A DNA stretch of 64,000 nucleotides, taken from Rhodobacter capsulatus. GTDB lineage: Bacteria; Pseudomonadota; Alphaproteobacteria; Rhodobacterales; Rhodobacteraceae. Location: positions 186,001-250,000 of the forward strand of contig NZ_SWJZ01000008.1 of assembly GCF_005144475.1 (NCBI RefSeq), given 5' to 3'. Positions 20,232 through 27,616 of this stretch are shown one piece after another. A program made the position numbers and the translations under genes. The notes under the pieces were generated by a model. It ran no database searches, was not told where the DNA came from, and was given only the letters and a program-made list of their open reading frames with translations. The number at the start of each line of letters is the position of its first letter. The stretch's first letter is position 1.

Positions 20232-21208
20232 TGCCGTCTCATCCTTTCCAGCAGCGCCGCATCGGGCGGCAGCAGCGCTTGTGTCACCACCGCGCGCAGC
20301 GGCGCAAGGGCTTCGTGGGCCAGATTGCGCTGCAACTGGTCCCAGACCCGCGGGATCAGATCGACGTAACCGGGCTTGCCGAGGCCGAGACAGAGCCGCG
20401 CGAAGATGCCAAGGATGCGCAGTGCCCGTTGCGCCCCGATCACGGCGAAGGCCTGCCCGAGGTCCGCCGCATCCAGCCCGCGCCCGGCGGCGTAACGGTG
20501 CAATTCGGCGGCAATGATGGCGGGCGAGACGTCGCGGCGGGCGTCCTGCAGGGCCGAGACGAGATCGTAAGCCGGATGGGTGGCAACGGCATCCTGAAAG
20601 TCGAGCAGGCCCAGACGCGCGGCGCCGTTGCGACCGGGCAACCAGATCACGTTTTCGGCGTGGAAATCGCGCAGCGACAGAACCGGCGGCAACGGAGAAA
20701 GGTCCTCGCACAGGCGGGTGACAAGGGGCGCGATCGCCTCGGCCGCGGCGGGATCGCGCAGCGGATACCAGTCGCGGGCCAGCGACACGAGCGCGCCAAG
20801 ACCCGTCGCATCAAGGCGGGGAACGAAATCGGGCGGCGGCAGGCGGTGCAGATCGAGCAGGAAATCGGTGATCGCGGCGTAATGCCCGGCCTCGGCTTGG
20901 GGATCTTGCCGCAACAGCCGGGCAAGCTGATCGTCGCCGAAATCTTCAAGCAGCATCAGCCCGGTCTCGGTGTCGATGCCGAAAATCCGCGGCGCGGAAA
21001 AGCCCTGCGCCAGCAGCCAGGCGTCGATGCGCTGAAACCGCCGCATTTCCTCGCCCGGCGGGGCGATCATCAGAACGGCGGTGCTGCCGGTGCGATGCAG
21101 CCTTTCGTAACGGCGGGCCGAGGCATCCCCGGCCAGGGGGCGGCGCGCGGCTTCGGCCCAGCCGAAACGGGTCAGGAAAGCGGAGATTTCGGGCTCGGTC
21201 GTGGCCAT
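20207..21208 (-). CDS. amgK: AmgK-type sugar kinase (aminoglycoside phosphotransferase fold)
   Basis: A 333-aa phosphotransferase of the APH/choline-kinase fold. The Brenner-type catalytic motif LRDFHAENVIW lies near residue 180 and the metal-binding LLDFQDAV near 205. AmgK phosphorylates the anomeric carbon of N-acetylmuramate or N-acetylglucosamine so MurU can make the UDP-sugar, bypassing de novo synthesis. The gene lies directly between tsaE (1 nt gap) and murU (overlap), the order commonly seen in alphaproteobacteria. It is not expected to be an antibiotic-resistance gene. Confidence 0.85.
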   Translation of the reverse strand: MATTEPEISAFLTRFGWAEAARRPLAGDASARRYERLHRTGSTAVLMIAPPGEEMRRFQRIDAWLLAQGFSAPRIFGIDTETGLMLLEDFGDDQLARLLRQDPQAEAGHYAAITDFLLDLHRLPPPDFVPRLDATGLGALVSLARDWYPLRDPAAAEAIAPLVTRLCEDLSPLPPVLSLRDFHAENVIWLPGRNGAARLGLLDFQDAVATHPAYDLVSALQDARRDVSPAIIAAELHRYAAGRGLDAADLGQAFAVIGAQRALRILGIFARLCLGLGKPGYVDLIPRVWDQLQRNLAHEALAPLRAVVTQALLPPDAALLERMRRQCGQHPMR

Positions 21209-21209
21209 G

Positions 21210-21686
21210 TCAGGCCTGCCCGAAAGCCGTCAGACGCGGCACCCAATCGGCCGCGCCGCGCAGGCGAACCCGCCGCGATACACCGGCCTCAACCAACGAA
21301 AACTGCAGGAACAGAGCCTTTTCGGGCGCCAGATCGCCCAGACGTTCGGGCCATTCGATCAGACAGATCGCCGTGTCGAAAGCCTCCTCCAGACCAAGTT
21401 CGATGGCTTCATCCGGATGGGTCAGGCGATAAAGATCGGCATGCCAGATCTCGGGATCGGCGCCATAAACCTGCACCAGGGTAAAGGTGGGCGAGGGCAC
21501 GTCTTCGGTCACCCCCAGCCGGGCGCGGATCAGCGCGCGGGCGAAATGGGTCTTGCCCGCGCCGATCGGACCCTCGAGCAACAGCACATCCCCGGCCCGC
21601 AACAGCCGGGCCATCGCGATGCCGAAGCCTTCGGTGGCATCGGCATCGGGCAGATCGAGAGACAGAAGAACGGGGGCGTTTTGCAT
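21210..21686 (-). CDS. tsaE: TsaE, ATPase for tRNA threonylcarbamoyladenosine synthesis
   Basis: A 158-aa P-loop protein required with TsaB, TsaC and TsaD to make t6A at position 37 of ANN-decoding tRNAs. Walker A GPIGAGKT is at residues 39-46. The [10 protein letters not shown] segment and the later [21 protein letters not shown] block are diagnostic of the family. It begins a run of five closely spaced or overlapping genes (tsaE, amgK, murU, addB, addA). The gap to the upstream PAS gene is only 39 nt. Confidence 0.95.
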   Translation of the reverse strand: MQNAPVLLSLDLPDADATEGFGIAMARLLRAGDVLLLEGPIGAGKTHFARALIRARLGVTEDVPSPTFTLVQVYGADPEIWHADLYRLTHPDEAIELGLEEAFDTAICLIEWPERLGDLAPEKALFLQFSLVEAGVSRRVRLRGAADWVPRLTAFGQA

Positions 21687-21725
21687 GGCCGCACTCTAGC
21701 GGCCCTGCCCCCCGCGGCAAGCCCC

Positions 21726-23333
21726 TTAACTGGCCAGAACCTTCACCGGACGTTCCTCGTCGAAGATCGCCCGGCTGTGCGGGTCCAGGGTCACGACACC
21801 CTTCGGCAGAAAGCTGGCCATCATCGCGCCGCCGGTCATCGGCGCGAAGCGGCAGCCGATCATCATGCCGTCTTCGCGACGCCGCACCGTTCCCTCGATC
21901 AGCGACCGCTGGCCGATGCGGTTGTTGAACCCCCGCGCCGACGCCCAAAGGTCCGAGCCGTCGCATTTGCCCTGCCAGAGCCGGACCGCATCCAGAATGG
22001 TGGTGCGACGCAGCGACGTGTCAGTTTCCACGCCCCAAAGCCGGTCATAGGCGGCGTTCGAGGCCGTCAGCTCGCCCGAGGGCTGGAACACCGCCACCGC
22101 CTCGCTCATCATGTCGAGGATTTCCTGGCCCTGTTCCAGTTCCGCCCGGAAGCGGCGGGTCAGCGACACTTCGGAGGAGATATCCTCGAACAGGAAGGCC
22201 ACGGCGCCATCGGGATGCGGACGGCCGGTGACGCGATAGGTCTGACCCGAGGGCAGCATCCAGGTTTCGGAATGGAAGCCCGCGGCGGCGGCCTGTTCCA
22301 GCTCGGTCATCTTCAGCCGCCAGCTGCGATAATCCTTCGGCTCGGGCATCATCCGCGCCTCGCGCAGACGGTCGAGAAAGGCGTAAAGCGTCGGCCGGTT
22401 CGACAGGAAATCGGTGCCAAGCTGGGTCAGATCGATCAGCGCCGGGTTGAACAGCTGCAGCTGCCGCGACCGGTCAAAGATCGCCAGACCGATCGGCAGA
22501 TCGGCAAAGGTCTTGGTCAGCGTCTGCACGAAGTCGCGCAGCGCCTTTTCCGCCCGCACCGTCGAGTCGGCCGGCAGGGCGAAATGCAGCGCGCCCTTGT
22601 CCATCGGGAAGGAATGGCAATCGAACCAGGCCGCCCGTTGATCGCCATCATCCAGGCGCAGCCGCCGCGGTCCGGTGTGCCGGGCGTTTTCATCCATCTG
22701 GAACAGCCGCGGCAAGGGCCAAAGCATGGCCTCCTCGGTCTCGGCAAAGGCGCCCGAGCGCAGCACATAGGCGCGGTTCGCCCAGGTGATCGTGCCGGTC
22801 TCGTCCTCGCGCCAGATCAGCGTCGGCGCCCGGTCGAGCGTCAGCCGCATCAGGTCCAGCTCGTCTTCCAGCGCGCGTTGCGACAGGCCGTCGACCAGAA
22901 CGCCACGGCCCTCTGCCTCGGGATCGATGAGGGTGAGTCGCGCGAGGCCATTCACCTCTTCGGCGATCAGCTTGATCTGCGTCCGCCGTCCCTCTTCGGG
23001 TTTCGACACCAGCTCGATCCGGCCGCGTTCGGCCAGGGTCAGCATCACGGCCTCGAACCCGTCGAACCGCGGCGCGACAAAGGCAAGGAAGCGCGCCCAA
23101 TCCGACAGAGCCATCGGCGAGGCCTCCAGCAGCGCCCGCGCCGGGCCGGTCGCGTCAACCAGATCCTGATCGTCAAACAGGAACACCGTCTGTTCCAGCA
23201 CCGGATGCGTCGCCACCCGTGCATCCGGGCCGGTCTTGCGCGCCGAAACCATGCTCAGCAGCAGCAACGCCAGAAGCGACGATCCGACCGAGGTCGCAAC
23301 GATCAGCATCGCCTGGAAAATCTCAATCTGCAT
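21726..23333 (-). CDS. Orphan membrane-anchored multi-PAS protein without kinase domain
   Basis: A 535-aa protein with one N-terminal transmembrane helix (residues 9-29), then PAS-like domains at about 165-255 (TLIWREDETGTITWANRAY), 272-388 (the PAS_7 type ADLPIGLAIFDRSRQLQLF) and 404-512. A degenerate PAS-like segment may lie at 45-100. No histidine-kinase, GGDEF, EAL or HTH domain follows; the chain simply ends. It resembles the sensor half of alphaproteobacterial kinases such as DivL. Its promoter has a consensus CtrA box (23382-23396), and its start codon lies in a perfect inverted repeat. It is adjacent to regB. Function is unknown; I infer a signalling input in the CtrA or Reg network. 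Confidence 0.75.
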   Translation of the reverse strand: MQIEIFQAMLIVATSVGSSLLALLLLSMVSARKTGPDARVATHPVLEQTVFLFDDQDLVDATGPARALLEASPMALSDWARFLAFVAPRFDGFEAVMLTLAERGRIELVSKPEEGRRTQIKLIAEEVNGLARLTLIDPEAEGRGVLVDGLSQRALEDELDLMRLTLDRAPTLIWREDETGTITWANRAYVLRSGAFAETEEAMLWPLPRLFQMDENARHTGPRRLRLDDGDQRAAWFDCHSFPMDKGALHFALPADSTVRAEKALRDFVQTLTKTFADLPIGLAIFDRSRQLQLFNPALIDLTQLGTDFLSNRPTLYAFLDRLREARMMPEPKDYRSWRLKMTELEQAAAAGFHSETWMLPSGQTYRVTGRPHPDGAVAFLFEDISSEVSLTRRFRAELEQGQEILDMMSEAVAVFQPSGELTASNAAYDRLWGVETDTSLRRTTILDAVRLWQGKCDGSDLWASARGFNNRIGQRSLIEGTVRRREDGMMIGCRFAPMTGGAMMASFLPKGVVTLDPHSRAIFDEERPVKVLAS

Positions 23334-23366
23334 GACTGCAGCCCTCTCGCCTGTCCCGCAGTCATG
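23331..23366 (-). promoter_or_regulatory. Inverted repeat enclosing the start codon of the PAS gene
   Basis: CATGACTGC (plus strand 23331-23339) and GCAGTCATG (23358-23366) are perfect 9-bp arms around an 18-nt loop. On the mRNA the downstream arm contains the AUG, and the loop holds the GAGAGGG ribosome-binding sequence. Confidence 0.5.
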
Positions 23367-23381
23367 ATTGATGAATAAAGG

Positions 23382-23401
23382 TTAATGTGCCGTTAAGTTA
23401 A
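23382..23401 (-). promoter_or_regulatory. CtrA-type binding box upstream of the PAS gene
   Basis: TTAATGTGCCGTTAA at 23382-23396 is a perfect TTAA-N7-TTAA, the consensus for the cell-cycle and motility regulator CtrA. A third TTAA follows at 23398-23401. It lies 49-68 bases upstream of the PAS start codon, in an AT-rich gap of 84 bp. Confidence 0.6.
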
Positions 23402-23417
23402 CGAGCAATTATGATCA

Positions 23418-24803
23418 TCAGGCGGTGATCGGAACATTCTCGCCCAGCGGCCCGGTTTCGGGGGCGATCAGACGGCCGATGTGCCAGCGCAGCTCCACCA
23501 CCGCGCCCGAGCGCCGCGGCACCGGGGCATTCTTCTGATAGGGCTCGGAGCCGTTCGCGAATCGCAGCTTCGCCCCGGTGCGCTCCAACAGCGTCTTGGC
23601 GATGAACAGACCGAGCCCCATGCCCTCGTATTCCTTGCGCTCGGCCGAGCGGGTCGAGATGAAGGGATCGCCGATGCGGTTGAGAACGCTGGGCGAATAG
23701 CCGCGGCCGTCGTCGGTGACGCGCACGATGATGCTGCGATCGGTCCATTCCGCATCGACCCAGACCGTGGTCTGCGCGAAATCGACGGCGTTCTGGATCA
23801 GGTTGCGCAGCGCATGCACCAGCTCGGGATAGCGATAGATCGTCGGTTGCCGTTCCGATCCGCCCTCGCCCGGGACGACGTCGAAATAGATCATCTTGCC
23901 ACGGTCCAGATGCGGCTCGGCGGCCTCGCGCAGCACCGCCAGCAGCGGCGCCGTGCGCAGATGCACATCATCCTTGCCCGCCCGCCCCATCGAGCGCAGG
24001 ATGTCGCGGCAGCGTTCGGCCTGTTCACGGATCAGCACCGCATCGTCATGCAATTCGGGATCGTCGATCAGCTCCTCGGCCAGTTCGGTCGAGACCAGCT
24101 TGATCGTCGCAAGGGGCGTGCCCAGCTCATGCGCCGCCGCCGCCACAACCCCGCCCAGATCGGTCAGTTTCTGCTCGCGCGAGAGCGCCATTTGCGTGGC
24201 AAACAGCGCATCTGACATAGAATGGATCTCCTGCGCGATCCGGTGGGCATAGGCGCCAAGGAAGATCACGCCGATCACGATCGCCACCCAGGAGCCGAAT
24301 TCGATCATCGGCGGCACCCCGATATAGCCGCCGTCGCGGGTCTGCAGCGGCTCGTTGAACACCGCGACAAAGGTGATCATCGCGATCGTCGCCCCGCCCA
24401 GAAGCAGCGTCGGGCGCAGCTTCAGCGCCGTCGCGGCAATCGTCACCGGCACCAGGATCAACAGCGCGAAGGGGTTGTTCAGCCCGCCGGTCAGCGACAG
24501 CAACAGCGCCAGCTGTGCGGTGTCGAACAGCAGCGTCGCCGTCACCTCGGCCTGCGACAGCCGCCGGGATTCCGGGTAAAGATAGATCGCCGCGATGTTG
24601 GCCGCGACCGCGAAACCGATCGTGCCGATGCACATCGGCAGGTTCAACGCGATGTCGTAATAGCCATAAGCCGCAATCAGCGCCGCCAGCTGACCGACCA
24701 CCGCGGCCCAGCGCAACAGGATCAGCGTCCGCAGCCGGACCCATTCCTGATGGCTCAAACTTGCCGACATGTCGAATTCCGGCCGGTCGACAGCCCTCAT
24801 CAT
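23418..24803 (-). CDS. regB: RegB, redox-sensing membrane histidine kinase
   Basis: A 461-aa sensor kinase of the RegB/PrrB family that activates photosynthesis, CO2 and N2 fixation and other anaerobic genes through RegA. Six membrane segments occupy about residues 25-190, with the conserved quinone-interacting GGLNNPF at 106-112. The H box AAHELGTP places the phospho-accepting His at 225, and the redox-active Cys is at 265 in QAERCRD. The ATP-binding domain has NLIQNAVDFA, DDGRGY and GMGLGLFIAK. These numbers match R. capsulatus RegB exactly when translation begins at ATG 24803. ATG 24812 is an alternative. It is divergent from senC across 97 bp. Confidence 0.97.
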   Translation of the reverse strand: MMRAVDRPEFDMSASLSHQEWVRLRTLILLRWAAVVGQLAALIAAYGYYDIALNLPMCIGTIGFAVAANIAAIYLYPESRRLSQAEVTATLLFDTAQLALLLSLTGGLNNPFALLILVPVTIAATALKLRPTLLLGGATIAMITFVAVFNEPLQTRDGGYIGVPPMIEFGSWVAIVIGVIFLGAYAHRIAQEIHSMSDALFATQMALSREQKLTDLGGVVAAAAHELGTPLATIKLVSTELAEELIDDPELHDDAVLIREQAERCRDILRSMGRAGKDDVHLRTAPLLAVLREAAEPHLDRGKMIYFDVVPGEGGSERQPTIYRYPELVHALRNLIQNAVDFAQTTVWVDAEWTDRSIIVRVTDDGRGYSPSVLNRIGDPFISTRSAERKEYEGMGLGLFIAKTLLERTGAKLRFANGSEPYQKNAPVPRRSGAVVELRWHIGRLIAPETGPLGENVPITA

Positions 24804-24859
24804 ATCTGCCATCGTCGTCCCCACCGTCTCACCCTTACCGCAACCCCTTGATATTCCCG

Positions 24860-24872
24860 TTGCGCTGCGCAA
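24860..24872. promoter_or_regulatory. Palindrome in the regB-senC divergent promoter region
   Basis: TTGCGCTGCGCAA is a perfect 13-nt palindrome centred between the regB and senC starts. It lies inside the spacer of a possible senC promoter (TTGATA at 24849-24854). It is a candidate operator. I cannot say whether it matches the RegA recognition sequence. Confidence 0.3.
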
Positions 24873-24900
24873 TCAATCTCCAGCACGTGAAGGAGAGGCG

Positions 24901-25566
24901 ATGAACGTTTCGAGCAAGACCGCCGCGCTGGCTGCCACGGCAGCCGTCGTCGTCGTGGTTGGCATCTCTGCCGCCGTGTCCTTCCTCCCCGCGCAGACGG
25001 ATCGCCTTGCCGCCTGCCGCACGGGCACCGGCAGCGCCTCGGCGCAGATCGGCGGCCCGTTCACGCTGGTTTCGGAAACCGGCGTCCCCGTGACCGACCG
25101 CGACGTGATCACCCGGCCCAGCCTCGTCTACTTCGGCTACACCTATTGCCCGGATGTCTGCCCGATCGACAGCACCCGCAATGCCGCCGCCGTCGATCTG
25201 CTGGCCAAACGCGGCCATGAGGTGACGCCGGTGTTCATTTCCGTCGATGCCGCGCGGGATACGCCGCCCGTGCTGACGGAATTCACCGATCTGATGAGCC
25301 CGAAAATGATCGGCCTGACCGGAACGCCCGAGCAGATCGACGCGGCGGTGCGGGCCTACCGGGCCTATTACCTGATCCGCAATCCCGGCGATCCGGCGAC
25401 GCTGGTCGATCACTCGACCCAGACTTATCTGATGGATCCGAAGCTTGGCTTTCTCGATTATTATGATCGCGATGCCACGCCCGAAAGGGTGGCCGAAAGT
25501 GTCGGATGCTTCCTTGACGCGCTGCAGACCCCCGGGGATACCCCCGCGGCGGGCAACGGAAATTGA
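24901..25566 (+). CDS. senC: SenC, SCO1-family copper chaperone for cytochrome oxidase
   Basis: A 221-aa membrane-anchored protein with an N-terminal helix (residues 9-30), exposed to the periplasm. The thioredoxin-like SCO fold carries the copper-binding motif YCPDVCP near residue 85 and a distant conserved His in VDHSTQTYLMDP. SCO proteins deliver copper to cytochrome c oxidase. R. capsulatus senC mutants are known to affect oxidase activity and redox control of photosynthesis genes. The ATG at 24901 follows AAGGAGAGGCG. It is the first gene of senC-regA-hvrA. Confidence 0.96.
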   Translation: MNVSSKTAALAATAAVVVVVGISAAVSFLPAQTDRLAACRTGTGSASAQIGGPFTLVSETGVPVTDRDVITRPSLVYFGYTYCPDVCPIDSTRNAAAVDLLAKRGHEVTPVFISVDAARDTPPVLTEFTDLMSPKMIGLTGTPEQIDAAVRAYRAYYLIRNPGDPATLVDHSTQTYLMDPKLGFLDYYDRDATPERVAESVGCFLDALQTPGDTPAAGNGN

Positions 25567-25618
25567 CCAGCGCAAAATATAGCTTTAGAACCGAAAAAGA
25601 GGGTGAAAGGGGGGAGCC

Positions 25619-26173
25619 ATGGCCGAAGAGGAATTCGCCGAACTCGGAAGCGACAGGTCGCTGCTTCTGGTCGATGACGATAATGCGTTCCTGACCCGCC
25701 TTGCGCGCGCGATGGAAAAGCGCGGGTTTCAGACGGAAATTGCCGAAACGGTTTCGGCCGGCAAGGCGATCGTGCAGAACCGGGCACCGGCCTATGCGGT
25801 GATCGACCTGCGTCTGGAAGACGGCAACGGTCTGGAAGTGGTGGAAGCCCTGCGCGAACGCCGCCCCGAGGCGCGGATCGTCGTGCTGACCGGCTATGGC
25901 GCCATTGCCACCGCCGTTGCGGCGGTGAAAATGGGCGCGACGGATTATCTGTCGAAACCGGCCGATGCGAATGACATCACCAATGCGCTTTTGGCCAAGG
26001 GTGAAGCCCTGCCGCCGCCGCCGGAAAATCCGATGAGCGCCGACCGCGTGCGGTGGGAGCATATCCAGCGCGTTTACGAGCTTTGTGACCGCAATGTTTC
26101 GGAAACGGCACGTCGTCTGAATATGCACCGTCGCACGCTGCAGCGGATTTTGGCCAAACGCAGCCCGCGATAA
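25619..26173 (+). CDS. regA: RegA, redox response regulator
   Basis: A 184-aa response regulator with a receiver domain (about 10-125; acidic pocket D19 D20, phospho-acceptor D63 in YAVIDLRLEDGN, Lys near 112). A short proline-rich linker (PPPPEN) leads to a C-terminal Fis-like helix-turn-helix at 159-184 (NVSETARRLNMHRRTLQRIL). The HTH is almost invariant in RegA/PrrA/ActR proteins. Phosphorylated RegA activates puf, puh, puc, cbb, nif and other operons. The ATG at 25619 follows GGGGGGAG. It lies 52 bp after senC and is probably co-transcribed with it. Confidence 0.97.
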   Translation: MAEEEFAELGSDRSLLLVDDDNAFLTRLARAMEKRGFQTEIAETVSAGKAIVQNRAPAYAVIDLRLEDGNGLEVVEALRERRPEARIVVLTGYGAIATAVAAVKMGATDYLSKPADANDITNALLAKGEALPPPPENPMSADRVRWEHIQRVYELCDRNVSETARRLNMHRRTLQRILAKRSPR

Positions 26174-26205
26174 ACAAATATATCTTGATTGCGCGAACAT
26201 AATAT

Positions 26206-26250
26206 TCGATATCCATGAAACCACTCACTGGAGGATTTCATGGATATCGA
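26206..26250 (+). promoter_or_regulatory. 15-bp perfect inverted repeat over the hvrA translation start
   Basis: Arms TCGATATCCATGAAA (26206-26220) and TTTCATGGATATCGA (26236-26250) are exact inverse complements around a 15-nt loop. The downstream arm contains the hvrA start codon (26240), and the loop contains its GGAGGA Shine-Dalgarno sequence. It could act as an RNA switch, as a DNA operator, or both. Confidence 0.65.
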
Positions 26251-26548
26251 CGCGCTTTCTCTCAACGAACTCAAGGCGCTGCGGTCCAAGGTCGACCGTG
26301 CCATCGTCACCTACGAAGAACGGAAGAAAAAGGAAGCCTACGCCGAACTCGACGAGATCGCGCGCAAGATGGGCTATCCGCTGGCGGAAATCCTGACCAT
26401 GGTCGATGCGAAACCGCGCAAGACCGTTGCCGCGAAATATGCCAACCCCGCAAATCCGGCCGAAACCTGGACCGGCCGCGGCCGCAAGCCGAAATGGGTC
26501 GAGGCCGCGCTGGCTTCGGGCAAGACGCTGGAAGATCTGACGATCTGA
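26240..26548 (+). CDS. hvrA: HvrA, H-NS-like light-responsive regulator
   Basis: A 102-aa member of the H-NS family, known in R. capsulatus for low-light activation of reaction-centre and light-harvesting I genes and for repressing nitrogenase genes. The N-terminal part (about 8-50) is a charged coiled-coil oligomerisation region. The C-terminal DNA-binding loop reads YANPANPAETWTGRGRKPKW at about 69-88, the H-NS-type AT-hook-like core. It starts at ATG 26240 after GGAGGA, inside a perfect 15-bp hairpin. Its stop TGA abuts the hvrB stop, giving TGATCA with no gap between convergent genes. Confidence 0.96.
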   Translation: MDIDALSLNELKALRSKVDRAIVTYEERKKKEAYAELDEIARKMGYPLAEILTMVDAKPRKTVAAKYANPANPAETWTGRGRKPKWVEAALASGKTLEDLTI

Positions 26549-27427
26549 TCAGGCTTCGGTCTTCAGCCATTCGATGAAAATCTTGGCCGCCGGGTTCAAC
26601 CGACCCGGCGGTCTTACGATATAATAGCCCAGGCTTTCCTCGGTCAGCTCGTGGATTTTCACCAGCCAGCCGAGTTTCAGATCCTCGACGATCAGCGCCT
26701 CGGTTTCCAGATGCAGGCCGATCCCTTCACGGGCGGCGGCCAGCGCCAATTCCTCGTTCGGAAAATCGACGAATTTCAGCGCCGCCGGAACCAGCCCCAT
26801 CGATTCCAGCAATTGCATCTGTTCCGGCCAATCGCCCTCGCGCACCCAGGGCAGCATCGCCATTTCCCGCAAGGACAGTTTCTTTCGTCCGCCCAGCAAT
26901 TCCGGCGCCGCCACCACAACCTGAGGGGCAGCGGTCAGAAACTCGGAAATCACCCCGGGCCATTTGCCGATGCCAAAACGAATGCCGATATTCGCGCCGA
27001 TTTCCTTCAGATCGACCAGCCGCGCATCGGGCAAAAGCGACAGCGGAATATCGGGATGACGCTTCCAGAACCGCGCCAGCCGCGGCATCAGCCATTCCGA
27101 GGCGAAAACCGGCGGCACCGTCACCGAAAGCGCCTTTTCGCTGGTATCGGCGCGCAGCATTTCCGCCGCCGATTGTATCATCGAAAACCCGTCCGCCAGC
27201 GCCTTGGCGAAGCGTTCGCCCTCGGGCGTCAGGTGCAGATGCTTGCCGTCCCGCCAGACCAGCGGCACGTCCAGATCGGTCTCCAGCGCGCGGACTTGTT
27301 GCGCAATCGCAGCGTGGGTCACATTCAGCTTGCGCGCCGCGGCACTGAACCCGCCCTCGCTTGCCGTTGCGGCAAAGGCGCGCAGCGCCGTCAGCGGCGG
27401 CATGCGCCGCCAGTCGATTTCGCTCAT
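26549..27427 (-). CDS. hvrB: HvrB, LysR-family activator of ahcY
   Basis: A 292-aa LysR regulator with an N-terminal winged HTH (ALRAFAATASEGGFSAAARK, recognition around NVTHAAIAQQVRALE, residues 10-65) and a C-terminal ligand domain. In R. capsulatus HvrB is reported to activate the S-adenosylhomocysteine hydrolase gene and a neighbouring orf5, and to repress itself. The position between hvrA and ahcY matches. It is convergent with hvrA and divergent from a 30-codon ORF at 27524. An inverted repeat at 27468-27489 in the 96-bp divergent gap is a candidate operator. Confidence 0.93.
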   Translation of the reverse strand: MSEIDWRRMPPLTALRAFAATASEGGFSAAARKLNVTHAAIAQQVRALETDLDVPLVWRDGKHLHLTPEGERFAKALADGFSMIQSAAEMLRADTSEKALSVTVPPVFASEWLMPRLARFWKRHPDIPLSLLPDARLVDLKEIGANIGIRFGIGKWPGVISEFLTAAPQVVVAAPELLGGRKKLSLREMAMLPWVREGDWPEQMQLLESMGLVPAALKFVDFPNEELALAAAREGIGLHLETEALIVEDLKLGWLVKIHELTEESLGYYIVRPPGRLNPAAKIFIEWLKTEA

Positions 27428-27467
27428 CTGTTAGCTCACCTATCACCTGTGGAAAAATTCCTGACTC

Positions 27468-27489
27468 GCCTTGCGGCCTGCGTCAAGGC
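27468..27489. promoter_or_regulatory. Candidate LysR operator between hvrB and the 30-codon ORF
   Basis: GCCTTG-N10-CAAGGC is a perfect 6-bp interrupted dyad, of the general size bound by LysR proteins (T-N11/12-A core). It is 41 bp from the hvrB start and 35 bp from the small ORF start. Confidence 0.4.
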
Positions 27490-27523
27490 ATTGAAGAGGG
27501 ACAGAGAGAAAAGGAGATCCGCG

Positions 27524-27616
27524 ATGTTCCGGATTCTTGAAGAAGTGATGGCCCTTGCCATGGGTGGCTATGCCCCCCGCGCCCGCAACGCTGGCGAATA
27601 CAAGTTCAACCGCTGA
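27524..27616 (+). CDS. 30-aa small protein divergent from hvrB
   Basis: A short ORF with a strong ribosome-binding site, AAGGAG 7 nt before the ATG. The peptide starts MFRILEEVMALAMGGYAP, has a short amphipathic N-terminal half and a basic tail ending in GEYKFNR. Its codon use is ordinary for the region. The last 11 bases overlap the convergent HD gene. The position suggests control by HvrB. Published work on R. capsulatus mentions an orf5 regulated by HvrB beside ahcY; I cannot tell whether it is this ORF or the HD gene. I do not recognise the family. Confidence 0.6.
   Translation: MFRILEEVMALAMGGYAPRARNAGEYKFNR

Noticed and set aside
20207-21208. Aminoglycoside resistance phosphotransferase
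   Set aside because: The fold is shared, but position between tsaE and murU and the recycling-type partner fit AmgK sugar kinase.
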